This document shows positions 51,801 through 60,383 of a DNA stretch of 64,000 nt, piece after piece (position 1 is the first letter of the stretch; each line of letters begins with the position of its first letter). The notes beneath the pieces are model-generated. The model was not told where the DNA came from and searched no databases. It was given only the letters and a program-made list of their open reading frames with translations. The translations under genes were made by a program, and so were the position numbers. The stretch is from positions 1-64,000 of the forward strand of contig NZ_JAVRIA010000003.1 in the NCBI RefSeq assembly GCF_031846265.1, given 5' to 3'. The DNA comes from Microcosmobacter mediterraneus (GTDB taxonomy: Bacteria > Bacteroidota > Bacteroidia > Flavobacteriales > Flavobacteriaceae).

Positions 51801-52816
51801 TAAAATTTAGTTACAAAGTTATAAACGTCGTTTTCAAAAAAGCTACCTTCATCAACAAATACCATCTCAATTGGTGTGTAGTATAATTTAGTCAAGTCAT
51901 TCAACTTATCTTTTAAACGCATATAATCTTTCTCAGTTGTTAGAATAAGTGATTTGGTTTCTAATTCTGAGATGTCTTTAGATGTAAAATTATGATGGTC
52001 TTTAAAGTTCAGATGCTCAAAATTAAACTGTTTTTCTTCTAAAAATGTAACAAGAGGATTAGCGTCAGCGATTCCTGTAACTAAAGTAAAATTATTAGAT
52101 TTTAAATCTTCTAAATATTTTGTAGAATTATTAGATATAATAGTTTCGGAATATTTTATATACGAAAAATAAACACTTTGATTTGTTTTAGATTTTAATA
52201 AACTTCTAATCTTAGATTGTTCCGCTTTAGAAATATCCTTTGGGCATTTAGTAACAATAATAACTTGAGCTCTATCAGCTCCAGAAACAGGCTCTCTCAA
52301 ATTCCCTGTTGGTAAACACATATCGTTTACATACAAATTATCATAAGCAGTAAGCAAAATATTAAAACCAGCTTTCACAGCTCTATGCTGAAACGCATCG
52401 TCTAATAATACAATTTGTAAATCTTCTAATTGAGACTTCAACTTCTTAATACCCTCTTGTCTTTGTTCATCTACAGCAACAAGGATGTCATTTTTAAATT
52501 TTGAATACAACTGAAACGGTTCATCTCCAATAGTATCAGCAGAACTATTCTCATCAGCAAGTAAATAACCATTGGTATTTCTGCCATAACCTCTACTCAA
52601 CGTTGCCAGACTGTAATTATCCTTTAAAAGTCTAATAAGATATTCTGTTGTTGGTGTCTTACCAGTTCCTCCAGTACTAAGATTACCAACACAAATTACC
52701 GGAAAATTATAAGTCCTTGCATCAAATACGCCAAAATCATAAAGCATATTACGAATACCAGTTACAAGCCAATACAATGGAACTATAGGTAATAATAGAA
52801 GTCTAATTATCTTCAT
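51797..52816 (-). CDS. lpxK: Tetraacyldisaccharide 4'-kinase LpxK
   Basis: Phosphorylates the lipid A precursor at the 4' position on the inner membrane. An N-terminal hydrophobic segment (IIRLLLLPIVPLYWLVTGI) is followed by Walker A GNLSTGGTGKTPTTEYLIR, the LSRGYGR motif, IGDEPF, LLDDAFQHRAVK (Walker-B-like) and LTTEKDYMRL. It has 339 residues. It converges with the hybrid kinase gene, sharing four bases. Confidence 0.95.
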   Translation of the reverse strand: MKIIRLLLLPIVPLYWLVTGIRNMLYDFGVFDARTYNFPVICVGNLSTGGTGKTPTTEYLIRLLKDNYSLATLSRGYGRNTNGYLLADENSSADTIGDEPFQLYSKFKNDILVAVDEQRQEGIKKLKSQLEDLQIVLLDDAFQHRAVKAGFNILLTAYDNLYVNDMCLPTGNLREPVSGADRAQVIIVTKCPKDISKAEQSKIRSLLKSKTNQSVYFSYIKYSETIISNNSTKYLEDLKSNNFTLVTGIADANPLVTFLEEKQFNFEHLNFKDHHNFTSKDISELETKSLILTTEKDYMRLKDKLNDLTKLYYTPIEMVFVDEGSFFENDVYNFVTKFY

Positions 52817-52835
52817 ATAGCGAAAGTAATTATTT

Positions 52836-52843
52836 TATATTTG
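52836..52843 (+). promoter_or_regulatory. -7 promoter element TATATTTG before the Nif3-like gene
   Basis: TAnnTTTG match 23 bases before the ATG at 52867. No clear -33 TTG. Confidence 0.4.
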
Positions 52844-52866
52844 TTAGGAATTCAATTATTCAGAAT

Positions 52867-53982
52867 ATGATTATTCAAGATGTTATTACCATACTCGAAG
52901 ATTTAGCTCCTAGTCACTACGCCGAAGACTTTGATAATGTTGGACTTTTAGTTGGTGATAAAAATATTACAGTTGAAGGTATACTAGTAACCTTAGATAC
53001 ATTAGAAGCTGTTGTTGATGAAGCCATAGAAAAAAAATGCAACCTCATTGTTAGTTTCCATCCTATTATTTTTAAAGGACTAAAAAAACTCACCGGAAAA
53101 ACCTATGTAGAGCGTGTCGTTGTAAAAGCTATACAGCACAATATTGCCATTTTTGCCATACACACAGCTCTAGATAATGCACTTTTAGGTGTTAATGATA
53201 TTATCTGTAATACCTTAGGCCTAGTCAATAAACAAATATTAATACCACAAAAAGGGACGATAAAAAAATTAACCACTTATGTTCCTAATAGTTCAGCAGA
53301 ATTGCTTAGATCTAAGTTATTTGAATCAGGAGCAGGAGCTTTAGGTAATTACGAATTGTGTAGTTTTAATACTCTAGGCATAGGTACATATAAAGGCAAT
53401 GAAAACTCTAATCCTGTTATTGGTAAAAAAGGTCAGCTTCAATCTGAAGAAGAAACAATGATTTCTGTAACCTTTATGAAACATAGAGAGTCTCAGGTTA
53501 TTAAATCATTATTTGAAGCACACCCTTACGAAGAAGTTGCTTATGAAATTACAACCTTAGATAATATCAATCAAAATATTGGTATGGGAATGATTGGTGA
53601 ACTACCTAATGAAGTTGAAAGCCTTTCAGTACTAAAACTTATTAAAGATAAAATGAAAGCTGGCTCGCTAAGATATTCAGCTATACATAAAAACACAATA
53701 AAAAAGATTGCCGTTTTAGGAGGTTCTGGAGCATTTGCAATTAGTGCAGCGAAAGCTGCAAATGCCGATTTATTTGTTACTGCAGACCTTAAATACCATG
53801 ACTTTTTCACGGCAGAAGATTCTATCATTTTGGCAGATATTGGACATTACGAAAGTGAACAGTACACAAAATCGTTTTTAGTGGACTATCTCTCAAAAAA
53901 AATTACTAATTTTGCACCTGCCTTAGCCGCAAGCAAGGTAGTATTATCAACAACAAATACCAATCCGGTAAAGTATTTATAA
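52867..53982 (+). CDS. Nif3-like dinuclear metal center hexameric protein
   Basis: 371 residues. The two Nif3 halves contain the metal ligands in VSFHPIIFKGLKKLT, IHTALDNALLGVND and, at the end, LADIGHYESEQ. A central inserted domain of about 130 residues (TTYVPNSSAELLRSKLF to EVAYEITTL) is the YqfO/PII-like insert of long members. Often labelled GTP cyclohydrolase I type 2, but the true role is uncertain. The zinc-ribbon-like gene follows after 2 bases, a common neighbour pair. Confidence 0.92.
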   Translation: MIIQDVITILEDLAPSHYAEDFDNVGLLVGDKNITVEGILVTLDTLEAVVDEAIEKKCNLIVSFHPIIFKGLKKLTGKTYVERVVVKAIQHNIAIFAIHTALDNALLGVNDIICNTLGLVNKQILIPQKGTIKKLTTYVPNSSAELLRSKLFESGAGALGNYELCSFNTLGIGTYKGNENSNPVIGKKGQLQSEEETMISVTFMKHRESQVIKSLFEAHPYEEVAYEITTLDNINQNIGMGMIGELPNEVESLSVLKLIKDKMKAGSLRYSAIHKNTIKKIAVLGGSGAFAISAAKAANADLFVTADLKYHDFFTAEDSIILADIGHYESEQYTKSFLVDYLSKKITNFAPALAASKVVLSTTNTNPVKYL

Positions 53983-53984
53983 TT

Positions 53985-54761
53985 ATGGCGAAAAAAGAAG
54001 TATCTGTAGAAGATCGTTTAAGAGCATTGTACGATCTACAACTTATAGATTCTCGTGTAGATGAAATTAGAAATGTAAGAGGAGAACTTCCATTAGAAGT
54101 AAGAGATTTGGAAGATGAAGTCGAAGGGCTTAACACAAGATTAGAAAAGCTTAATGCAAATTTAGATATCATAGATGATGATATAAAATCAAAAAAAAAT
54201 CTAATTGAAGAAGCCAAAGCTTTAATAAAAAAGTACAGTGAGCAGCAAAAAAATGTTAGAAATAACAGAGAATACAATTCACTGACTAAAGAAATAGAAT
54301 ACCAAGAGCTTGAAATTCAGTTAGCTGATAAGCACATAAAAGAATTTAAAGTTCAGATAGAACAAAAGAAAGAAGTTATTTCTGAAACAAAAGATAAATT
54401 AAAGGATCGTCAAGCACACCTCAAGCACAAAAAAGGAGAGTTAGACGAAATCTTAGCCGAAACGCAAAAAGAAGAAGAAGCTTTAATTGGCAAGTCTGAA
54501 GAATTTCAGAAGAAAATAGACGAGCGTCTTGTAAAAGCTTATACCAGAATCCGTAATAATGTAAAAAACGGATTAGCTGTTGTACCCATTGAAAGAGGTG
54601 CATCAGGTGGATCGTTCTTTACTATTCCGCCTCAAGTACAAGTAGAAATTGCGTCTCGTAAAAAAGTAATTACTGACGAACATAGTGGTCGTATTCTTGT
54701 TGATGCTCAATTAGCAGAAGAAGAAAAAGTAAAAATGGAAAAATTATTTGCTAAACTATAA
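53985..54761 (+). CDS. Coiled-coil protein of the C4-type zinc ribbon family, cysteines lost
   Basis: 258 residues, mostly a long antiparallel coiled coil (about 20-180, rich in E, K, L). The C-terminal ribbon normally carries two CxxC pairs. Here the corresponding segments read ERGASGGSFFTIPPQ and DEHSGRIL, with Ser or Asp where Cys would be. The ribbon fold may persist without zinc. Family members probably bind nucleic acid or act as adaptors, unproven. It is coupled to the Nif3-like gene. Confidence 0.88.
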   Translation: MAKKEVSVEDRLRALYDLQLIDSRVDEIRNVRGELPLEVRDLEDEVEGLNTRLEKLNANLDIIDDDIKSKKNLIEEAKALIKKYSEQQKNVRNNREYNSLTKEIEYQELEIQLADKHIKEFKVQIEQKKEVISETKDKLKDRQAHLKHKKGELDEILAETQKEEEALIGKSEEFQKKIDERLVKAYTRIRNNVKNGLAVVPIERGASGGSFFTIPPQVQVEIASRKKVITDEHSGRILVDAQLAEEEKVKMEKLFAKL

Positions 54762-54788
54762 CAACTAGCTTTAATTAAAATTGGAATC

Positions 54789-54820
54789 GCCTCTGCTGAA
54801 ATACGTAGAGGCTTTTTTTT
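54789..54820 (+). terminator. Intrinsic terminator after the coiled-coil gene
   Basis: The stem GCCTCT/AGAGGC with a 12-base loop is followed by eight T, 28 bases after the stop at 54761. Confidence 0.85.
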
Positions 54821-54908
54821 GGTATTAACTTATCATCTTAATATTGTGAATAATTTAACATTAAGGTTTTATAACTTTATTCGTCTATTGAGAAAGAAAA
54901 ACAACATT

Positions 54909-55568
54909 ATGAAAAATTTAGTAGTAGCCTTAGTATTTTGTTTTGCCTTTAGCTGTCAAAACTCCGCACAAGTTACCAACCCAAAACAGCAAGCCGTTAT
55001 CGATGCCGAACCTATAGAAATTCCTCTAGAAAACGGAAAAGCCAAAGCTTATTTTGCAAGTGGTTGTTTTTGGTGTGTAGAAGCTATTTATGAAAGTGTA
55101 AAGGGCGTTAACGAAGTTATATCTGGCTACTCTGGTGGTTTTACAAAAAACCCAACTTACGAGCTCAGTAATACAGGACGTACTGGACATGCTGAAGCTG
55201 TCGAAGTGATTTATGACCCAAATGTAGTGAGCTTTACAACTTTAGTTGATGTGTATTTTGCCTCACAAAACCCAACTCAAGTAAATGGTCAAGGACCAGA
55301 TAGAGGCTCGCAATATCGTTCTATAATTTTCTTTCAAAATGCTGAGCAAAAAGAAATAATTCTAAAGAAGAAAGCTGCTCTTGCTAAAAAGCTGAACGCT
55401 ACAATAGCTGCGGAAGTGTATCCATTTCAGAAATTTTGGATTGGTGAGGATTACCATCAAAATTATGAGCGCTTGCATCCAAATCAAGGTTATATCAGAA
55501 ATGTATCTATACCAAGGTTAAGACGATTCCAGGCAAAAATGCCTGAGGTTTTAAAAAGTAGTCATTAA
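54909..55568 (+). CDS. msrA: Peptide methionine-S-oxide reductase MsrA, lipoprotein
   Basis: Reduces the S-epimer of methionine sulfoxide in proteins. The leader VVALVFCFAFSC contains a lipobox, so it acts in the envelope. The catalytic Cys is in ASGCFWCVEAIYE, with EVISGYSGG, GRTGHAEAVEV, QNPTQVNGQGPDRGSQYRS and the late YHQNYERLHP. No Cys lies in the C-terminal part, so recycling must use the second Cys of GCFWC or an external reductant. The ATG at 54909 starts the lipoprotein leader. A frame to 54819 adds an implausible tail through the preceding terminator. Confidence 0.93.
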   Translation: MKNLVVALVFCFAFSCQNSAQVTNPKQQAVIDAEPIEIPLENGKAKAYFASGCFWCVEAIYESVKGVNEVISGYSGGFTKNPTYELSNTGRTGHAEAVEVIYDPNVVSFTTLVDVYFASQNPTQVNGQGPDRGSQYRSIIFFQNAEQKEIILKKKAALAKKLNATIAAEVYPFQKFWIGEDYHQNYERLHPNQGYIRNVSIPRLRRFQAKMPEVLKSSH

Positions 55569-55581
55569 TTAATCTTTATAA

Positions 55582-55675
55582 TGTCATTTAGAACGCAGCA
55601 AAGCGTAGTGGAGAATCTTTAACTGCTAACACACTACCAAGAGATTATTCAGTCTTAAACTCCTTCTGAATGATA
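55582..55675. repeat. Palindromic interspersed element after msrA
   Basis: It begins TGTCATT (55582-55588) and ends AATGATA (55669-55675), with inner AACGCAGCAAAGCGTAG and GAGAATC/GAGATT segments, like the element between trpB and trpA but more decayed. It occupies half of the 183-base gap between msrA and the convergent methyltransferase gene. Confidence 0.65.
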
Positions 55676-55751
55676 ATTCAAAAATCATTATACTTAAAAG
55701 AAAAGTTAAGCCAAGCACAGACCTTTGAGTTTTAGAAACCTTAAAGGTCTA

Positions 55752-56552
55752 CTATTGTTTTATTGCCTTTAACTCAAAAATCAAAGGGTATAATTTATCA
55801 TCCCTAACATACATACCAGAATCTGTTTTTGTAAGTTCTGGCAATACATTATAAGGACTTTCATCGTGTTCATTTAAATACTCTATGGTTAAACCTGCTT
55901 CAATAAGAGCATTAATAATTTCGCTAAATCCATGATTCCAACCATACTCTTTACTTACCATTTTTGACGATTCATTAGCATAAGTACCTTCATATTCTTC
56001 ATATATGGCTTCATCTTGCATATAACCATATTTTAATTTAGGAGGTTGTACTAAATAATCAAACATCCAAACTATAGGATGAAACTCAACCATGTAAAAT
56101 ACACCTCCAGGTTTTAAACGTTCAGCAATCATTTCAGCCCAGGGCTTTAAATCTGGCAACCAGCCAATAACACCATAACTTGTAAAAACAATATCAAAAG
56201 TATCTGTTATATGCTTTGATGTCTCAAGTACATTACAACAAACAAACTCTGCATTAAGGTCTAACTCTTGGCTTAATTGTTTTGCCAAAGTAACGCCTTC
56301 ATTACTTATATCTACACCGACAGATTGAGCACCTAACCTACTCCAGCTTAGAGTATCCTGACCAAAATGACATTGTAAATGCAATAAAGATTTACCTTTT
56401 ACATTACCTAAAGCCTCTAATTCATAAGACATTAAAGACGATTTTCCGGCTTTAAAAGCTTCTAAATTATACATATCACTTTTGGCATGTTCTCGGACTT
56501 TTTGATTCCATGTAGCTTTATTAACTTCAAAAAAATGACTTTTATCTTCCAT
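55752..56552 (-). CDS. Class I SAM-dependent methyltransferase
   Basis: 266 residues. The SAM-binding region is KSLLHLQCHFGQDTLSWSRL with GVDISNEGV, and the later motif FDIVFTSYGVIGWLPDL. The HLQCHFG form of motif I, with Cys and His in place of the usual acidic-Gly pattern, defines a known subgroup of small methyltransferases. The substrate is unknown. A single gene with no obvious operon partner. Confidence 0.88.
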   Translation of the reverse strand: MEDKSHFFEVNKATWNQKVREHAKSDMYNLEAFKAGKSSLMSYELEALGNVKGKSLLHLQCHFGQDTLSWSRLGAQSVGVDISNEGVTLAKQLSQELDLNAEFVCCNVLETSKHITDTFDIVFTSYGVIGWLPDLKPWAEMIAERLKPGGVFYMVEFHPIVWMFDYLVQPPKLKYGYMQDEAIYEEYEGTYANESSKMVSKEYGWNHGFSEIINALIEAGLTIEYLNEHDESPYNVLPELTKTDSGMYVRDDKLYPLIFELKAIKQ

Positions 56553-56635
56553 TTTATTAATAAGTTTTCGTCTCTTCCCTTTTATTAATGTAGAATGACC
56601 TTAATTTTGACTGTAATTTAAAACAACTTTTTAAC

Positions 56636-57316
56636 ATGAAATCATTATATCTTGGATTGATTTGTCTACTCTTAGTTACATCCTGTAAAACTGAAAAAAA
56701 AGAAGCACCTAAACCAGAAGAAGTTAAAGAACTAACTGTTGCTGAAAAAATAGCACATGCACATGGTTATGAAAACTGGAAAAACGTATCTAAGGTAAAA
56801 TTTACGTTTAAAGTAGATAGAGATACAATTAAAGGAAAAGGAAGATCTTGGCAATGGTTTCCTAAAACGGATGATATAAAAATGACTGCAGGAGAAACAA
56901 CTGTTGAATACAACAGAAGACAAATGGACAGTACTCATATTAGTACTGATAGAGGTTTTATAAATGATAAATATTGGCTTTTTGTTCCTTTTCAATTAGT
57001 TTGGGATACTTCTGCTACAATTTCTAATCCAAAAAAAGCTGAAGCACCAATAAGCAAAACAGAAATGGATATGATTACTATTTTGTATGGTAACGAAGGT
57101 GGTTACACTCCTGGTGACGCTTATGATATCTTCTACGATGAAAACTATATGATTAAAGAATGGATTTTCAGAAAAGGAAATGCAGAGAAACCATCAATGG
57201 CTACCACGTTTGAAAATTATCAAGATTTTAATGGTATTAAGATTGCCATAGACCATAAAATGGACGATGGAAATTGGAATTTAAATTTTGGGGATGTTAG
57301 CATAACACTAAAGTAA
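56636..57316 (+). CDS. Lipoprotein of unknown function
   Basis: 226 residues with lipobox LLVTSC and a Lys/Glu/Pro-rich linker (KTEKKEAPKPEEVKE). The folded part begins at AHGYENWKNVSKVKFTF and is beta-rich (about 60-226), with aromatic strands such as KYWLFVPFQLVWDT and the end DGNWNLNFGDVSITLK. It resembles an outer-membrane lipoprotein carrier-like half barrel, but I cannot name the family with confidence. Confidence 0.75.
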   Translation: MKSLYLGLICLLLVTSCKTEKKEAPKPEEVKELTVAEKIAHAHGYENWKNVSKVKFTFKVDRDTIKGKGRSWQWFPKTDDIKMTAGETTVEYNRRQMDSTHISTDRGFINDKYWLFVPFQLVWDTSATISNPKKAEAPISKTEMDMITILYGNEGGYTPGDAYDIFYDENYMIKEWIFRKGNAEKPSMATTFENYQDFNGIKIAIDHKMDDGNWNLNFGDVSITLK

Positions 57317-57432
57317 TACTACATTTAATTTTTGGCATTACTTTTGTTTTATAAAGTACAAGGTTCACGTTAAAACATTAAAAACGTATATCTTATACTC
57401 TTCCGCCTTGTGCGTCTATATATATATATCAC

Positions 57433-57460
57433 AGCGCTTTGTTATCAAAGCGCTTTTTTT
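57433..57460. terminator. Bidirectional terminator
   Basis: A perfect stem AGCGCTTTG-TTAT-CAAAGCGCT is followed by six more T, between convergent genes ending at 57316 and 57470. Confidence 0.85.
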
Positions 57461-57469
57461 ATAATTTAT

Positions 57470-57913
57470 TTACATATGCTCTCTATCTCTATTTTGCCAA
57501 ATAAAATTGAATCCGGTTTTTTGGATTTCAATTTCAAAATCTCTTTTTACTTTAATTATATTTTCAGTCATACTAGCGACATAAATATTTAAAACAATGA
57601 TTATTACAGAAATAAAATATAATGGAACAATCCAGACTCTACTAAATCTAATTTCCATTATAAATCGATCAAAATAAAACGTAAGCAATAGTGTAACTAC
57701 AAAGAATAATAGATAGTTTATAAAATATTCAAGTAAAAAAATCTGTAAAGACATAGAAGTATGCCAACCTTCACTAACCGAAATTAATGGAAAGCCATAC
57801 ATAAAAGATTTAGGAGCATCAACAGGAACAACATACCACCATTTATTAAAAATAGTAAAGCAAATTATACTAAGAGGTATTACTATTTTTAATTTATTCT
57901 TTCTGTAATTCAA
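57470..57913 (-). CDS. Membrane protein of unknown function
   Basis: 147 residues with three likely helices (IVIPLSIICFTIFNKWWYVV, FINYLLFFVVTLLLTFYF, VWIVPLYFISVIIIVLNIYV). The loop SEGWHTSMSLQIF follows the first helix. It starts with TTG at 57913, 3 bases after the Fer4/CDGSH gene stop, as no ATG lies upstream of residue 37. No family is recognised. Confidence 0.6.
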   Translation of the reverse strand: MNYRKNKLKIVIPLSIICFTIFNKWWYVVPVDAPKSFMYGFPLISVSEGWHTSMSLQIFLLEYFINYLLFFVVTLLLTFYFDRFIMEIRFSRVWIVPLYFISVIIIVLNIYVASMTENIIKVKRDFEIEIQKTGFNFIWQNRDREHM

Positions 57914-57916
57914 AAC

Positions 57917-58336
57917 TTATCCTTCAAAGTTTTCCTTAATATGAGCGCCATCACAATAAGGTTTATTCTGAGAAGCTCCACATCTACAAAATGCCGTTGT
58001 TCTATTCTTGGTTTCTTCACTACCATCCTTGTGTATTATCTTTAAGGTTCCAAATACCAGCAAAGGTCCATTCTCTAGGATTTCTACCTTTGTTTCTAAC
58101 GATTGTGTTTCTTGGTCATCAGAAGCATTCATATAATAACTCAAAGCACCAGATGGACACTTTTTTACAGTATTAACCAAATCCTCAGTAGTTGCTGCAT
58201 TTATTGTAATCCAAGGTCTATCCTTTGGTTTAAACACTTTAGGTAAGCCTCTTACACAAATACCTGAATGAATACACTTTTCTGGTTTCCAAACTATGGT
58301 AACCTCATCGTTAGAATACTCTTTTATATTTTCCAT
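57917..58336 (-). CDS. Divergent 4Fe-4S mono-cluster and CDGSH iron-sulfur protein
   Basis: 139 residues combining two small Fe-S modules. The first (about 10-65) is the divergent mono-cluster ferredoxin type with CIHSGICVRGLP and VKKCPSGALSY. The second is a C-terminal CDGSH zinc-finger-like motif CRCGASQNKPYCDGAH that binds a 2Fe-2S cluster with three Cys and one His. Such fusions are found in several bacteria and are thought to be electron or cluster carriers. It is upstream of the small membrane protein gene. Confidence 0.9.
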   Translation of the reverse strand: MENIKEYSNDEVTIVWKPEKCIHSGICVRGLPKVFKPKDRPWITINAATTEDLVNTVKKCPSGALSYYMNASDDQETQSLETKVEILENGPLLVFGTLKIIHKDGSEETKNRTTAFCRCGASQNKPYCDGAHIKENFEG

Positions 58337-58467
58337 TTTATGCTGAATTTATTTCAGTAACAATTTCCCAAAAAAGCGGGAATCTTATTAATTAAACTTC
58401 ATTTCCATTAAAGATAATTAAATTTTTAATAGCCAAATAAGACCTTTACTACTACATATTAAATCCC

Positions 58468-58475
58468 TATTTTTG
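58468..58475 (+). promoter_or_regulatory. -7 promoter element TATTTTTG before kynU
   Basis: TAnnTTTG match 31 bases before the kynU ATG. No -33 TTG is seen at the usual distance. Confidence 0.35.
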
Positions 58476-58506
58476 TTAAGTATCATAATAATTCACAAAT
58501 CCTCTA

Positions 58507-59763
58507 ATGAATTTAAGTCTCGATTACGCCATAGAAATGGATCAGAAAGATCCTTTAAAATCTTATAGAGATTTGTTTCATATACCAAAAGATAAATTTG
58601 GCAACGACCTTATTTATTTCTGTGGAAATTCTTTAGGACTCCAGCCAAAAACTACTAAATCATATATAGAACAGGAGCTTAAAGATTGGGCAGAATTAGG
58701 TGTAGAAGGTCATATTGAAGCTAAAAATCCTTGGTTACCTTACCATGAGTTTTTAACAGAAAGTATGGCAAAAGTGGTTGGTGCAAAACCGATTGAGGTA
58801 GTGACTATGAATACGTTAACAGCAAACCTTCATTTTATGATGGTGTCGTTTTATCAACCTAATAAAAAACGCTATAAAATAGTCATAGAAAGCGATGCGT
58901 TTCCTTCAGATAAATATGCTGTAGAATCGCAACTAAGACATCATGGTTATGATGATAAGGAAGGGCTTATTCTTTGGAAACCAAGAAAAGGAGAAGAACT
59001 ATTACGTTATGAAGATTTAGAACAAATCATGCAAGATCAAGGCAATGAAATTGCGCTTATAATGATTGGAGGTGTAAACTATTACACAGGTCAATATTTC
59101 GATTTAAAACGGATTACAGAACTTGGTCACAAACATGGTTGTAAAGTTGGTTTTGATTGTGCGCATGGAGGTGGAAACGTTCCTTTAAATCTGCACAACT
59201 CTGGAGCAGATTTTGCGATTTGGTGCTCTTACAAATACCTAAATTCTGGACCAGGAAGTTTGAGTGGCTGTTTTGTTCATGAACGCTATGCTTATGATAA
59301 AAATTTAAACCGATTTACGGGTTGGTGGAGTCATAATAAAGAAACACGTTTTAATATGCGACATGATTTTGATGTATTACCAGGTGCAGAAGGCTGGCAA
59401 TTATCTAATCCTCCCATTTTATCTCTAGCAGCCATAAGAGCTTCTTTAGATATATTTAATGAAGCAGGTATGGATGCATTACGAGATAAATCCATAAAAT
59501 TAACAGGTTACTTTGAATATTTAATGAATGGTCTTGGAGATGATGTGGTTAGAATAATAACACCATCAAACCCTAAAGAACGAGGTTGCCAATTATCAAT
59601 TCAAGTAAAAAATGCTAATAAAGAGCTTCATGATAAACTTACAGATTCTGGAGTAATAACCGATTGGCGAGAACCAGATGTAATACGTTGTGCTCCTGTT
59701 CCACTCTATAATACCTTTCAAGATGTATATTTAATGGTTGAACGATTAAAAGGATTACTGTAA
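58507..59763 (+). CDS. kynU: Kynureninase
   Basis: PLP enzyme cleaving kynurenine or 3-hydroxykynurenine to anthranilate or 3-hydroxyanthranilate plus alanine. Motifs: YFCGNSLGLQPKTT, MNTLTANLHFMMVSFY, GFDCAHGGGNVPLNLH and the PLP lysine in WCSYKYLNSGPGS, then RFTGWWSH. It has 418 residues. First gene of a kynurenine operon with a one-base overlap (TAATG) to the next gene. With kmo downstream, 3-hydroxykynurenine is the likely in vivo substrate. Confidence 0.96.
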   Translation: MNLSLDYAIEMDQKDPLKSYRDLFHIPKDKFGNDLIYFCGNSLGLQPKTTKSYIEQELKDWAELGVEGHIEAKNPWLPYHEFLTESMAKVVGAKPIEVVTMNTLTANLHFMMVSFYQPNKKRYKIVIESDAFPSDKYAVESQLRHHGYDDKEGLILWKPRKGEELLRYEDLEQIMQDQGNEIALIMIGGVNYYTGQYFDLKRITELGHKHGCKVGFDCAHGGGNVPLNLHNSGADFAIWCSYKYLNSGPGSLSGCFVHERYAYDKNLNRFTGWWSHNKETRFNMRHDFDVLPGAEGWQLSNPPILSLAAIRASLDIFNEAGMDALRDKSIKLTGYFEYLMNGLGDDVVRIITPSNPKERGCQLSIQVKNANKELHDKLTDSGVITDWREPDVIRCAPVPLYNTFQDVYLMVERLKGLL

Positions 59764-60383
59764 TGTATATTCCAGAAATTTACAAAGAAGCAGATATAGA
59801 TAAAGTAAAAGCTTTTATCTTAAAACACAGTTTCGGAATCATAGTAACGCATAACGAGGGCAAATCTTTAGCAACACATATACCGTTAGAGCTCGTTAAT
59901 AAAAATGGTATAGATGTTATACAAGCTCATATCTCTAAAGCAAATCCTCAATGTGATCATTTAAAAAACAATTCTGAAGTATTGTGCATTTTTAATGGTC
60001 CTCATAGTTATATCTCATCCTCATGGTATGATTTTGAAGAGGTACCAACTTGGAATTATGTTGCTGTGCACATTTATGGCACACTCAAAATAATAGAAGG
60101 TGATGAATTAATGTCTGCAATGAAACATCTTATGGATAAATACGAAAAGGACTCTGAGAACCCTATAATCATAGAAGAATTATCTGAAAAAACCATGAGG
60201 CAAATGAATGGTATATTAGGTTTTGAAATTAATATAAATAGTATTGAAGCGGCCTATAAACTTTCTCAAAATAGAAATGACAAAAATCATCAGACCATTA
60301 TTGATAAACTAAATCATAAAGAAAATTCAGGTTCTAATGCAATTGCAGATTACATGAAAAAAGAAAGAGAACATGGAAAATAA
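59763..60383 (+). CDS. PaiB-like FMN-binding protein
   Basis: 206 residues of the FMN-binding split-barrel family often named PaiB or negative transcriptional regulator. Motifs: MYIPEIYKEAD, FGIIVTH, ATHIPLEL, HISKANPQ, IFNGPHSYISSSWY and VPTWNYVAVHIYG. It lies between kynU and kmo with overlaps of 1 and 11 bases, so its role is probably linked to kynurenine breakdown, either as a flavin-dependent enzyme or a regulator. No helix-turn-helix is visible. Confidence 0.88.
   Translation: MYIPEIYKEADIDKVKAFILKHSFGIIVTHNEGKSLATHIPLELVNKNGIDVIQAHISKANPQCDHLKNNSEVLCIFNGPHSYISSSWYDFEEVPTWNYVAVHIYGTLKIIEGDELMSAMKHLMDKYEKDSENPIIIEELSEKTMRQMNGILGFEININSIEAAYKLSQNRNDKNHQTIIDKLNHKENSGSNAIADYMKKEREHGK

Noticed and set aside
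58366..58382. Possible terminator TTCCC/GGGAA
   Set aside because: The stem is only five base pairs, has no T-run and lies upstream of both divergent genes.
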